The position numbers were made by a program, and so were the translations under genes. 64,000 nucleotides of DNA from Natronoglomus mannanivorans (GTDB lineage: Archaea; Halobacteriota; Halobacteria; Halobacteriales; Natrialbaceae): positions 186,001 through 250,000 of the forward strand of contig JAOPKB010000002.1 in assembly GCA_025517485.1 (NCBI GenBank), written 5' to 3'. The notes under the pieces were generated by a model. It saw nothing but the letters and a program-made list of their open reading frames with translations, had not been told where the DNA came from and did no database searches. Numbering within the stretch: the stretch's first letter is position 1; the number at the start of each line of letters is the position of its first letter. Below are positions 26,627-34,411 of this stretch, piece by piece.

Positions 26627-27518
26627 CAGCTTCACCTCCTGTTGGTAAGTCAGAAGAGCTGTCCCCGGACTCACCGTTCTGACTACCTTCATAGAGTTCG
26701 TTAGCTGTGGTCTCGTCGCTTGTATTGTCAGTGTCGTCAGTCTCATCCAGACGTTCCCGGAGCGGACTCTTCGGCAGTTCTCCGTCGGGTAGAGTTGCGT
26801 ATTCGTGGTCTCGGGCGATGCGGGTTGCTTCTCGCTTAGAGTCCATACGTGCATCACGGTCTCGGCGAGCGTCAGCATCGTACGCAGCATCCACGTCGTC
26901 CAGCAGTTCACCCATGAGCAAGTCAATTTTAAACGCATGAGTGCGTGTCTCTGATGGGGTTAAGTCGCCAAAGTACGACGATTTAGCTACGTTCGTGTCC
27001 GGATTGTACTCGGTTGCCTCCCAGCCCATGCCGACCTTGTACCATGGGGCGGTCGTCAACGCATCCTTGCTCAGTTCTTCATCAGTTTCATGATGGACAA
27101 CCCGCATGTTGTCCCACTTCTCCTGAGGAATTTTGAAGACGCCAGTCTCGCCTGTTTTAGGATTTTTGGCCAGTAGATGCTCTCCATCGACCTTGACAAC
27201 GAATACCCCAACAGCTACGCTGAGCCACCCGAAAACGGCGAAGCTGAGGAAATACAAGAACACGTAATCGATGTGGATGCCCCCGAGTCCGAGACGGCCG
27301 AGGACCCACCAGTCAAGGGCGTTAAATCCGATTAATTGGATGCCAGACGCTATCCACAAAACGATGAGCGTCACGAACGGACCAACGCCGACCATCCAAA
27401 GTGCAATGGTCTTAAGAGTCGATACTACCGGGTATCCACGCCATTGCAGAACGGCGAGGATGATTGCCAATATGACAGCTAGTATTGGATACAGATACGC
27501 AAAGATTGTCGATATCAT
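26619..27518 (-). CDS. Multi-pass membrane protein, pleolipovirus ORF7-like position
   Basis: The 299-residue protein has four N-terminal hydrophobic segments within the first 130 residues, starting MISTIFAYLYPILAVILAII. A long charged cytoplasmic tail, rich in Arg/Asp then Ser/Asp/Glu, follows. Its place directly before the ATPase and after the anchored secreted proteins mirrors the conserved membrane protein of the pleolipovirus block. It probably recruits the ATPase to the membrane (inferred). It overlaps the upstream gene by one base (TAATG) and has GGTGAT ahead of its ATG. Confidence 0.65.
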   Translation of the reverse strand: MISTIFAYLYPILAVILAIILAVLQWRGYPVVSTLKTIALWMVGVGPFVTLIVLWIASGIQLIGFNALDWWVLGRLGLGGIHIDYVFLYFLSFAVFGWLSVAVGVFVVKVDGEHLLAKNPKTGETGVFKIPQEKWDNMRVVHHETDEELSKDALTTAPWYKVGMGWEATEYNPDTNVAKSSYFGDLTPSETRTHAFKIDLLMGELLDDVDAAYDADARRDRDARMDSKREATRIARDHEYATLPDGELPKSPLRERLDETDDTDNTSDETTANELYEGSQNGESGDSSSDLPTGGEADE

Positions 27519-28078
27519 TATTTAATCACCTTTACCTGTTCTTTGCGGATTTTGCGGATTGCGAGTCCTGACGAGATTCCCGCTGCGAAGATAACAAATC
27601 CTGCAACGAACACGGCTGCGATTGACCGGTTTTGTTCAGTGCTCGTATGGATTTGAGACTCGCTCTCATATGGAGTCTGCCACCGCTGTCCATCGACAGT
27701 AAACGTCGCTATCAGACGGTCTTCAACGTCAATCGTGATTGTGTTACGCCCCTCTTCCAGAGTCAGTGTCTGCACCGGTGGAAGCGCCCCACCGCCTGTG
27801 ACTCCATCGTCAGTATACGACCCGGTAGCGTCCGTGTCAGCGTCAATGACGACCCTCAGCTTGTCACCGTCATCAATAGCCTCATACTCAACGATGCGCA
27901 CGTCGTCAGTCAGAACGTGCACGTATTCTGCTCCGTCTGGTATCTCGTCGGTCGATTCATCGCCCATGTCTATCGGGGCTGGCGGGGTCTCATCGGCTGA
28001 TGCAATGCTAACTGCACCTGCAGTCAATAGCGTCAACAGAGACCCGACAATAACTATTTTAATTACTATGCGTAGCAT
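27518..28078 (-). CDS. Secreted protein with C-terminal membrane anchor, 186 aa
   Basis: The protein has an N-terminal signal (MLRIVIKIVIVGSLLTLLTA, cleavage likely after ASA), then an extracellular beta-rich domain with TLEEGRNTITIDV. It ends in a transmembrane helix AAVFVAGFVIFAAGISSGLA followed by a basic tail (RKIRKEQVKVIK). The topology is outside-in and typical for envelope proteins. It sits between the second spike-like gene and the membrane/ATPase genes, matching ORF6 in the pleolipovirus order. The role is inferred only. Confidence 0.65.
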   Translation of the reverse strand: MLRIVIKIVIVGSLLTLLTAGAVSIASADETPPAPIDMGDESTDEIPDGAEYVHVLTDDVRIVEYEAIDDGDKLRVVIDADTDATGSYTDDGVTGGGALPPVQTLTLEEGRNTITIDVEDRLIATFTVDGQRWQTPYESESQIHTSTEQNRSIAAVFVAGFVIFAAGISSGLAIRKIRKEQVKVIK

Positions 28079-28138
28079 ATAGTATTAATATGTCAAACAA
28101 GTGCAAAAGTGCTGCCCCGAACCGCCAAAAATAGGTCG

Positions 28139-29257
28139 TCAGTTGGCAGCCTTGGAAAAGACACCCATGATAACTGATACGACTAGTGCAACAACAACAC
28201 CCATGATGATTGCTTCAGACGAGATTTCGCCGTCGTCAACTGTTCCACCGCCTCCAGCTTCGTCACCGTCACTGTCGTCGTTATCACCATCGTCAGCATC
28301 ACTATCGTCATCTCCAGTGTCGTCATCACCACTATCCTCACCTTCCTCAACAAGCGTCAGCGTGACACTTGCGTCGTCACCGTCGATGGTGACGTCTTCA
28401 GAGGCGGAGATGTAACCCTCGGCGTCAGCCGTGACGAGGTAGTCTCCGTTCTCGAGTGCGTCCCAGTCTGCTTCACCGTCAACCGTCACATCAGCATTGT
28501 CGATAGCAGTCCCAGAGTCGTCCTCAACAGTCACGTCGAGGTCGTGTGCTGGGTCATCATCGTCGTACTCAGGGTCGTCCCGACCAGTGTTAGTGTCGTC
28601 GCCCGTCAGCACTGTCGTCTCATCGGTATCAGCGTTATACTCGACGACGGTTTCGTCGGCGAAATCGAACGTGTCCGTCTGCCACGTCTCGCCGCCCATC
28701 GTCTGGAATCTAACATTGACATCGGCAGCATACGGAACATCGGTGAATGTCGTGTCAATCGGCGACTCCAGCATGTCTCGGTCAAGTATCGACCCATCGC
28801 TCATCCGGATACTGACTTGGTATTCCCCTGTGTCAAGTCCAGTGGTTGTCAGGTCGACATCACCACCAGCCAAATCGCCTTCGGTGACTGCATTATAATC
28901 CCACTCATCCGTCATCCAGTCACCACCATCTGTCTGATAATCGTGCATGACTGTGACAGACGCCAAATCTCCGCTATAATCGACTGTCTCTGTGCCGGAC
29001 GACCCATCGACAGTCACATCGTCCACTCCGTCGGTTGAGGTCCACGCCACTATCGTTGTCCCATCTTCTAGCGCATCCCAGTCAACGACGAACTCTCCAT
29101 CGTTTAGGGTCAACGTCACATCCCCATCATCGTGGGTATTAGTGTCAATAGTCGTCCACTCTATCTCTTGTGCTGATACTGTTCCGACGCCCACCATGGC
29201 CACGCTTGTGACCATCAGAAGCGCCATAACCATCGTTGTAATTTTACGAATCATCAC
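28139..29257 (-). CDS. Second large secreted, C-terminally anchored spike-like protein
   Basis: The 372-residue protein has a signal peptide ending near VGTVSAQ. Its ectodomain is Asp/Thr-rich with beta-sandwich character: DLDVTVEDDSGTAIDNADV followed by VTADAEGYISAS resembles a carboxypeptidase-regulatory-like/PEGA repeat. An extremely acidic Asp/Ser linker comes next (from about residue 315), then a C-terminal helix IIMGVVVALVVSVIMGVFSK. This is the architecture of a surface spike on a stalk. Two ATGs open the frame (29257, 29254). HGPV-1-like pleolipoviruses also have two large surface proteins. Confidence 0.65.
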   Translation of the reverse strand: MMIRKITTMVMALLMVTSVAMVGVGTVSAQEIEWTTIDTNTHDDGDVTLTLNDGEFVVDWDALEDGTTIVAWTSTDGVDDVTVDGSSGTETVDYSGDLASVTVMHDYQTDGGDWMTDEWDYNAVTEGDLAGGDVDLTTTGLDTGEYQVSIRMSDGSILDRDMLESPIDTTFTDVPYAADVNVRFQTMGGETWQTDTFDFADETVVEYNADTDETTVLTGDDTNTGRDDPEYDDDDPAHDLDVTVEDDSGTAIDNADVTVDGEADWDALENGDYLVTADAEGYISASEDVTIDGDDASVTLTLVEEGEDSGDDDTGDDDSDADDGDNDDSDGDEAGGGGTVDDGEISSEAIIMGVVVALVVSVIMGVFSKAAN

Positions 29258-29311
29258 TAGAATAAATGGTTTAAGAGATTAAATGTCTGTGCCCGAACAG
29301 AAAATGAGAAA

Positions 29312-30829
29312 TCAGGGAGTTGCAGCCCGGAAGAAGACTCCAACAGCGAGAATGCCCCCTGCAAACCCGATAAAGACGACTGCAATGGCACCCGGAACAC
29401 CAAATGCATCTGCGATGTCATCCCAGATGTCTCCGACCCACGCAGCGCCACCACCCGATTGACGCTCTTTGAGGAGTTCGGCTAATCGCTCGTTCTGAGC
29501 CTCGAGTTCATCGATATACGCCGAACTATCGTATTCCGAGTAGTTGCGCTCATTGTAATCGATATGGTCGCTACCATCGATGTCGTCAATCGTCATCTCG
29601 TCACCATCCTCAAGGACCCACTGCTCGACGTTGCCGTCACCGTCGATAGCTTGGATGATGATATCCTCGCTAAAGTTATCAGCAGCGTACGTCTCGCCCT
29701 CGAGCCATGCTTTTTGCCCATCGTCAGTTTCAGTGCCGGGGTCAGCCCGAGTCGTCAGGAGACCGGATGTCGAGACCTCTGACCCATCAGCCTCTACAAT
29801 TGTGAACGTTGCAACAGCCGTCGCACTGGTCTGATATCCTGATGCTGCAGCCGCCGTCGATGCAAAGGTCACACCATCAGTATCGTCTCCAATCGTGGAT
29901 AGGACCGATGGGTCCACAACATCGATGTGGTCTACGTCCTGTCCGCTATACGCAGCGTGGATATCGACAGCATAGACCTCTACCTCGTTGTTGACGGTCT
30001 CTGCGTCAGCTTCGAGAGTGTCAATGATGTCGACGTGGTGCTCTCCAGCATTGAGTAGCGTTAGAGGGTCGTCCTCTCCATCCGGGTCACTAGCCTTGAA
30101 CACAGACGGTTCGGAAGAACGGTCATAGACGTTGCCGCCATTGACCACATCGAGAGTGTTGGTGGTGTTGCTACCGGGAGCGCCCATATTGGTAAGAGAG
30201 GTCGCCATTTCGACGGTCTCTCCGTTCGGCAGTTCGTGGTCGGTATATTCTACTTCAGTATCGTCTCTCCAGTGCCAGCGGTCGTCATCCTCGGCTTCAG
30301 ACGGCTGCTGAACGAAGAATATCTCGTTAGATGTACCCTCTGTGTCGAGGTCCACCTGTGCTGCAGAGTGGATGGATTCGACTTCAGAGTTCCAACTATT
30401 GATGTGATTTTTGAGAATCGTCGAATAATGGTCTTCAGCAGCCTGTTGACCATCATTCACGAGGACTGACTCAGACTCCTCATCCTGCAACGCTTGGCTT
30501 ATAGCATATTGCGCATGGCCAATAGCGACCTGCTCAGCATCCGTTATTTGGTTTTCCACCCACGTGGTGGATTCGTCGACGCTATCCTGATAGCTCAGGG
30601 CGTCACGATACAGTTCCTGTTCCACCTCCTCAGCACCCATCCCTTCCGTGTCCTCGGCGAGTGCAGAACCTGCGTAGAAGCCTCCAGCACCACCTGCAGC
30701 CCCGCCAACCACAGCCGCCCCAACCACAACCGGGGCAATCGCTGCCACTGGCTGAGCCAGCAGCATGAATGCCATCAGGGACACTAATACTGCTTTTCCA
30801 CTCGGCAACTTGTTTGTGATAAATGACAT
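29312..30829 (-). CDS. Pleolipovirus-type envelope spike protein
   Basis: The 505-residue protein has a signal peptide (residues about 12-31, VSLMAFMLLAQPVAA). A Gly/Ala/Val-rich hydrophobic stretch and a helical N-terminal domain (AEEVEQELYRDALSYQD) follow, then a large beta-rich ectodomain. A coiled-coil (YIDELEAQNERLAELLKERQ) lies just before the C-terminal membrane helix AIAVVFIGFAGGILAVGVFF, and only four residues remain after it. A coiled coil next to a C-terminal anchor is the known layout of HRPV VP4 spikes, which bind host cells and fuse membranes. An in-frame GAGGTAAC precedes the ATG. Confidence 0.7.
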   Translation of the reverse strand: MSFITNKLPSGKAVLVSLMAFMLLAQPVAAIAPVVVGAAVVGGAAGGAGGFYAGSALAEDTEGMGAEEVEQELYRDALSYQDSVDESTTWVENQITDAEQVAIGHAQYAISQALQDEESESVLVNDGQQAAEDHYSTILKNHINSWNSEVESIHSAAQVDLDTEGTSNEIFFVQQPSEAEDDDRWHWRDDTEVEYTDHELPNGETVEMATSLTNMGAPGSNTTNTLDVVNGGNVYDRSSEPSVFKASDPDGEDDPLTLLNAGEHHVDIIDTLEADAETVNNEVEVYAVDIHAAYSGQDVDHIDVVDPSVLSTIGDDTDGVTFASTAAAASGYQTSATAVATFTIVEADGSEVSTSGLLTTRADPGTETDDGQKAWLEGETYAADNFSEDIIIQAIDGDGNVEQWVLEDGDEMTIDDIDGSDHIDYNERNYSEYDSSAYIDELEAQNERLAELLKERQSGGGAAWVGDIWDDIADAFGVPGAIAVVFIGFAGGILAVGVFFRAATP

Positions 30830-30846
30830 AATTGGTTACCTCGTGA

Positions 30847-31044
30847 TTAGATGTCCTGTGACGCTGCAAAACCCGCCACTCCAGCAGTGACGAGTAGGAC
30901 AGCCCCTACAGCCATCTGCGCTTCGCTCGGGATTACGTCGTACAATTCTGCGAAGTAAAACGTCTCAGTCAGTGCCTCTACTCCAAGCAGTCCGGAGATG
31001 ACTCCGGCTCCTCCTTTTGCATACGGTGAATTTTTATAACTCAT
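30847..31044 (-). CDS. Small two-helix membrane protein (pleolipovirus VP3-like position)
   Basis: The 65-residue protein starts MSYKNSPYAKGGAGVISGLL and has two hydrophobic segments, the second being AQMAVGAVLLVTAGVAGFAA. It directly precedes the spike gene by 17 bp, as the internal membrane protein VP3 does in pleolipoviruses. It is much shorter than the four-helix VP3 of characterised viruses, so homology is uncertain. It is the first gene of the structural operon; an AT-rich TTTATTC element about 35 bases upstream may be its promoter. Confidence 0.6.
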   Translation of the reverse strand: MSYKNSPYAKGGAGVISGLLGVEALTETFYFAELYDVIPSEAQMAVGAVLLVTAGVAGFAASQDI

Positions 31045-31150
31045 TGCAAGTTATAAGACGGCTATCAAGAATAAATGTCTATGGTGCATCAGTATCAATC
31101 CTGCAAAAATCTCGAGAAAGCAACGTGTGAGTACCACACAACCGCAATAC

Positions 31151-31171
31151 GGAGACGGTGTTACCGTCTCC
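31151..31171. terminator. Perfect 9-bp hairpin between operons
   Basis: GGAGACGGT (31151-31159) and ACCGTCTCC (31163-31171) form a 9-bp stem with a 3-base loop. It lies between the 108-aa gene upstream and the structural operon downstream on the minus strand. There is no strong T-run, so it may terminate or process RNA or act as an operator. The rest of 31045-31269 shows no gene. Confidence 0.45.
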
Positions 31172-31269
31172 AACAACCCTCTGGCGAAGTGTCATATGAT
31201 AGACTTTGTGGTCTAATTTGTATCAGGTCACCTCGTGTTATAATATGCCACTCGAGTGTAAAGGTATTG

Positions 31270-31596
31270 TCACACTCGATAATCGTGGTCAATGCGTGAC
31301 AGGGACTCGATGCGCCAGTTATCCCCATCGGCGTGCCGGTCTGCCCACGCTTTGGCACGGTTCCAGTCCACAAAGTAAACTCCATCCTCTATGATTCGCT
31401 TTTCACCACGGTCTCCGTAGCTAATGACGTAGATATCGGTGACCTGCTCGATGGCCTTAGTGGACAGAATCTCTTCCTCCGGGTTCTCGAACTTGATACC
31501 ACTTCGATATGGCTTGTTCGTTTCTTTCCACCTCACATAATCTGCCCACTCTTGGACTGCAAACACACGTCGCCCTGTCTTGCCAGACTTGCTCAT
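31270..31596 (-). CDS. Hypothetical 108-aa protein
   Basis: The soluble protein starts MSKSGKTGRRVFAVQEWADY and contains several aromatic residues and mixed charge (DGVYFVDWNRAKAWADRHAD). No zinc, membrane or catalytic motif is clear. The ATG at 31596 is chosen over the one at 31617 because the intervening bases are AT-rich promoter-like (TATCTATATAC). It stands alone between two non-coding gaps, upstream of the structural operon on the same strand; its function is unknown. Confidence 0.6.
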   Translation of the reverse strand: MSKSGKTGRRVFAVQEWADYVRWKETNKPYRSGIKFENPEEEILSTKAIEQVTDIYVISYGDRGEKRIIEDGVYFVDWNRAKAWADRHADGDNWRIESLSRIDHDYRV

Positions 31597-31958
31597 GTAT
31601 ATAGATATGTCATCCACTAGCTAAGGTTTACTCCCTACTCTCCAGAGCCCGAGGACCAAGGTCGGACTCTCTCCCCCACTCAGATTCACAGTGTTTCCTG
31701 TACCCCTCTCTATGAGAGGGGGTCGGAGATATTGGCATCCTCCCCCCGTCCCCCGATTCTCGAGATTTAGGGGTATAAAAGGGATTTCAGAGCAGCACAC
31801 TGTATTATAGGCTATAATAGGCTGCATTATACCCTTTCAAAGACTGTTGTTGGGTTATCTCTCGATATTCGGCGTTTGAAGGCTTGAGTAAGCCTGTTCT
31901 CTACAATTCACTACTCAAATACAGTAAAACAGTTTTTCATACTCCAAATACAGTAGAA
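31597..31958. promoter_or_regulatory. Non-coding 362-bp gap with palindrome and TATA-like boxes
   Basis: No supported gene lies here. It contains a perfect 7-1-7 palindrome ATTATAGGCTATAAT at 31804-31818, a GGGGTATAAAAGGG box near 31770-31786 and the C/G-rich inverted patches CTCTCTATGAGAGGGG near 31708-31724. It separates the early operon (31.96-33.36 kb) from the 108-aa gene. Promoter or operator use on the minus strand is plausible but untested. Confidence 0.45.
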
Positions 31959-32600
31959 TCAGAACAGGTCTTGGAGGTCTCGCAACTCGCCGTGGTGAAC
32001 AATTTTTGACGGATATGTTTTGGCTCCGTAGAATTGGGATGCATCCCGGACCTCGTGGCTAAAGGCCCATCCGGTCACGAGTGCAGTTGACAGGTCCTCC
32101 GAAACCAGTACTTGCACATATGAGTCTGCCAGTATATCGGATTCGGTGCCTGTTGAACGCATTCCCACGAGCATATCCTTGTGGCAGTCTTCGTTTTCGA
32201 TACGAGTTTTGATGTCTGCTGTCAGAGCGTCGATATCGAGGTCTCCAGTCTGGTATCCATCGTGCCAATCCCAATCCACGCCTTCGTGTTCACAAACGGC
32301 GGCTACTGCGCACTCGCCGGTTTTGCCGACGTGAGAGTGCTGTGACGACGTTTCTGAATCTCGTTCGTCTCTATCGTCTTGCTCACTCCGAGACGCCTCA
32401 GATGCCCAGTCTCGTAGTTCTGTAGGGATATCCACGTGCCAGTGAGTGCGTCCGTTGTGAGTCGTCTCATGCACAGAGATGATGCGCACGAGGGAGTCAA
32501 TCGATAGGTCCGGGACAGGTTCAGCAGCGAGTGTTGGTAAGTCGTCCAAGTCAGGCTGGTCGAGGTCTTCAGTTCGGGACCCGGGGACAAACGAACTCAT
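31959..32600 (-). CDS. Putative PD-(D/E)xK-type nuclease of the element
   Basis: The 213-residue protein has an N-terminal Asp/Pro-rich part. A C-terminal domain follows with GKTGECAVAAVCEHEGVDW and then GDLDIDALTADIKTRI. An early Glu followed by Asp and a DIK in the next strand is the arrangement of PD-(D/E)xK restriction-like nucleases. Later strands include YVQVLVSEDLSTALVTGWAF. The assignment rests on this pattern alone; a non-catalytic DNA-binding fold is possible. The gene overlaps the upstream zinc-ribbon gene (ATGA), placing it at the end of the early operon. Confidence 0.5.
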   Translation of the reverse strand: MSSFVPGSRTEDLDQPDLDDLPTLAAEPVPDLSIDSLVRIISVHETTHNGRTHWHVDIPTELRDWASEASRSEQDDRDERDSETSSQHSHVGKTGECAVAAVCEHEGVDWDWHDGYQTGDLDIDALTADIKTRIENEDCHKDMLVGMRSTGTESDILADSYVQVLVSEDLSTALVTGWAFSHEVRDASQFYGAKTYPSKIVHHGELRDLQDLF

Positions 32601-32917
32601 TGTGCACCACCGTCTGGATGGGCTGCAAACGGTGCATCAGAGATATCCTGCGTTCGCACATCATCCCGTGCTTCCCAATGCGCCCGGGAACCAGCGCACT
32701 CCCAGCAGACTCGAGGTTCATCGGATGTATTGACCTGATACTCGTCCTCTTCGTCATCGTCGTCAGACGGGATGCACACGACCTCTGTTGGCATGTGCGG
32801 GATGACATCCGTCGATTCACACTCGGGGCACTCGCACCGGGTCTTCTCTGTAGGTTCAGTCTCGGAGGTCTCGTCGACAGCGTCGAAATCGTCTAGAGCT
32901 GCTTGCGCTCGGCTCAT
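32597..32917 (-). CDS. Zinc-ribbon protein with acidic loop
   Basis: The 106-residue protein carries CECPECESTDVIPH and later VCWECAGSRAHW, forming a two-knuckle zinc ribbon with the knuckles separated by an acidic DDDDEEDE stretch. It is likely nucleic-acid or protein binding. It overlaps both neighbours by four bases in the operon, so it is translated in coupling with the nuclease-like gene downstream. Confidence 0.65.
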   Translation of the reverse strand: MSRAQAALDDFDAVDETSETEPTEKTRCECPECESTDVIPHMPTEVVCIPSDDDDEEDEYQVNTSDEPRVCWECAGSRAHWEARDDVRTQDISDAPFAAHPDGGAQ

Positions 32918-33057
32918 GCTACCATCCCCACGATACGCTTAATCGACCTCACAAACCGCAAGCACAGTATTGCGATTATACTAACAGCGAAGGGGAGTGC
33001 AACTGCGGATACGAACACAATCAACACCCACTCGAATGGGACGCCAAAGACTGTCAT
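32914..33057 (-). CDS. 47-aa membrane microprotein
   Basis: The ATG at 33055-33057 gives MTVFGVPFEWVLIVFVSAVA and continues with a second hydrophobic part to TGA at 32914. It predicts one or two membrane helices with a short basic end (RFVRSIKRIVG). It overlaps the helix-hairpin-helix gene stop by ATGA, with GAGGTGATTCG just before the start. Its role is unknown. Confidence 0.55.
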   Translation of the reverse strand: MTVFGVPFEWVLIVFVSAVALPFAVSIIAILCLRFVRSIKRIVGMVA

Positions 33058-33356
33058 CGAATCACCTCGATAGTATCCTCAACAACAGCTTCAGATTCGG
33101 TTGTGAAGCGGCCACGAGCATCACGGTAAACCGTTCGTTCTGCGTCCTCTGTCTCAATGTTCCCCACATCAGCTTTGACCCGAGCAGCGAGAGCCGAGCC
33201 AAAACCTTCGACATCAGCGATATCATCAACGGAAGCCCGTTGCAGGTCCTTAACAGACTCATACCCGTCTGTGCGGAGTGCGTCTGCTTTTCGGGACGAC
33301 AGTCCCGAGATACTTTCAAGCGATTCGTCGTCAGCCAGATGGGTTGTTGCCATCAT
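33054..33356 (-). CDS. Helix-hairpin-helix DNA-binding protein
   Basis: The 100-residue protein contains a double helix-hairpin-helix unit: LESISGLSSRKADALRTDGY, then VDDIADVEGFGSALAARVKA. This is the fold by which many DNA-repair and replication factors grip the DNA backbone non-specifically. A short tail (YRDARGRFTTE) follows. It is the first gene of the early operon and is divergent from a winged-helix regulator at 33459; they share a 102-bp control region with a palindrome. It may assist replication or recombination of the element. Confidence 0.7.
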   Translation of the reverse strand: MMATTHLADDESLESISGLSSRKADALRTDGYESVKDLQRASVDDIADVEGFGSALAARVKADVGNIETEDAERTVYRDARGRFTTESEAVVEDTIEVIR

Positions 33357-33386
33357 GTCATGATAGAAACACCCCTAGAATATTGG

Positions 33387-33407
33387 TGTACCCCCTAATT
33401 GGGTACA
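33387..33407. promoter_or_regulatory. Candidate operator between divergent genes
   Basis: TGTACCC (33387-33393) and GGGTACA (33401-33407) form a perfect 7-bp inverted repeat with a 7-base spacer. It sits in the short region shared by the helix-hairpin-helix operon and the winged-helix gene. The winged-helix protein at 33459 is a natural candidate ligand; this is inference. Confidence 0.5.
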
Positions 33408-33458
33408 TACTCCCACCTTGACCCAACACTTAAGCGGGCGTATGCCATCTAACAGTGT

Positions 33459-33713
33459 ATGGCAAGCGGAAAACAAGTCCGGATAACATTAGAAGCACAA
33501 GAAGTGTGTGGGCTCAAAGGGTGGGTCAAAGTCAGTGACATCGATGTGGATGCTCACAATGAGACAATCAGGAATGCTCTACAGACGATGGAAGATGAAG
33601 GCTATCTCCAGCGGCGAAGTGAGCAAGGAACACACTACTACCAGACACGTAAGATGCATAGTATGGCTGAAAATATTCGGAATCAGCCATTGGAAACATA
33701 CTATTCTGATTAA
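33459..33713 (+). CDS. Winged-helix transcriptional regulator of the element
   Basis: The 84-residue protein has a compact winged-helix fold: VCGLKGWVKVSDI, then the recognition helix region NETIRNALQTMEDEGYLQRR and a wing GTHYYQTRKM. Small one-domain regulators of this kind control lytic/lysogenic or copy-number choices in archaeal elements. It is transcribed away from the early operon and is followed by three zinc microproteins on the same strand. A CTTAAG box about 30 bases before the ATG suggests a leaderless transcript. Confidence 0.75.
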   Translation: MASGKQVRITLEAQEVCGLKGWVKVSDIDVDAHNETIRNALQTMEDEGYLQRRSEQGTHYYQTRKMHSMAENIRNQPLETYYSD

Positions 33714-33733
33714 CTGGGTTTATACACCCAGTT
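33712..33733. terminator. 8-bp hairpin directly after the winged-helix gene
   Basis: AACTGGGT (33712-33719) pairs with ACCCAGTT (33726-33733), with loop TTATAC. It starts within the TAA stop of the regulator gene. It could end transcription or be a second operator in front of the zinc microprotein genes, since the loop is TATA-like. Confidence 0.45.
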
Positions 33734-33771
33734 CACCAAAAAGCTATATGCACTGATTCTAATATGGATGT

Positions 33772-34011
33772 ATGGTTGAACACACAACCCTATCTGGTAA
33801 CGAATCGAACGAACTGTTCTGTCCAGACTGCGAGACCAACGAACACATCCTCGAAGTCGGAGGAACGACCATCGAACAACTGAACTTCAGCAATCAATCC
33901 CGGAACTTCTACGAATGCCAAAACTGCGGAGCAACAGGTGAAGTCCATTCGGATTATAACACGGGGTCAGTCCTGTACAAAGGCGAACTCTTCGGAGATG
34001 TGTGCCAATGA
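33772..34011 (+). CDS. 79-aa zinc-ribbon protein
   Basis: The protein has two CxxC knuckles 40 residues apart (LFCPDCETNEHILEVGG and FYECQNCGATGEVHSD), typical of a transcription-factor-S-like or viral zinc ribbon. It is soluble and acidic. Its TGA overlaps the next ATG (34008-34011). It is second in the plus-strand unit 33459-34306. The function is unknown. Confidence 0.65.
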   Translation: MVEHTTLSGNESNELFCPDCETNEHILEVGGTTIEQLNFSNQSRNFYECQNCGATGEVHSDYNTGSVLYKGELFGDVCQ

Positions 34012-34175
34012 GTCTAGAACCCGACCAAGACGAACACTGCACTCAATGTGGCGAGTACAGCTTAGATATCCAGATGTGGCGAGAGGATGTAGACTACATC
34101 CACTATTCCTGCAACATCTGCGGGAACCAATGGGAGCGAGAAGACCACATCTCGCTTCCAGAGGTAGAAGTATGA
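34008..34175 (+). CDS. 55-aa zinc-ribbon microprotein
   Basis: The frame from the ATG at 34008 reads MSLEPDQDEHCTQCGEYSLD, continues through YSCNICGNQWERE and stops at 34173-34175. Two CxxC pairs predict one zinc ribbon. It overlaps both adjoining genes by four bases (ATGA), which supports real translation despite its small size. Confidence 0.6.
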   Translation: MSLEPDQDEHCTQCGEYSLDIQMWREDVDYIHYSCNICGNQWEREDHISLPEVEV

Positions 34176-34306
34176 GTCGATACGAGCGAGTCCAGTGCCG
34201 GGGCGAGACTGCAGACGGAGACCAGTGCAGTGCGTGGTTCTCTGTCGACCGGGTCACGGCCGATGATGTAGACTACTACTGCCATCATCACGCAGACCAA
34301 GTCTGA
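34172..34306 (+). CDS. 44-aa Cys/His microprotein
   Basis: The frame from the ATG at 34172 reads MSRYERVQCRGETADGDQCS, then WFSVDRVTADDVDYYCHHHA, and ends at 34306. Cys9, Cys19, Cys and three consecutive His near the end can bind zinc. It is similar in style to short host-virus zinc fingers that follow larger zinc genes in haloarchaeal elements. It is the last gene before the convergent replication gene. Confidence 0.6.
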   Translation: MSRYERVQCRGETADGDQCSAWFSVDRVTADDVDYYCHHHADQV

Positions 34307-34411
34307 CTATTCTACGGCATTCATCATTCATTCTACCTAGCTATAGCTGTCGCTGTTCCAGTTCTATGTTGTGCAAGGGTAATGAGTCAGTGACCGGAAG
34401 AAAACCGTATC

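Noticed and set aside
28101..28898. Ser-rich plus-strand frames opposite the second spike gene
   Set aside because: Complement of Asp/Thr codons; no start context or motif.
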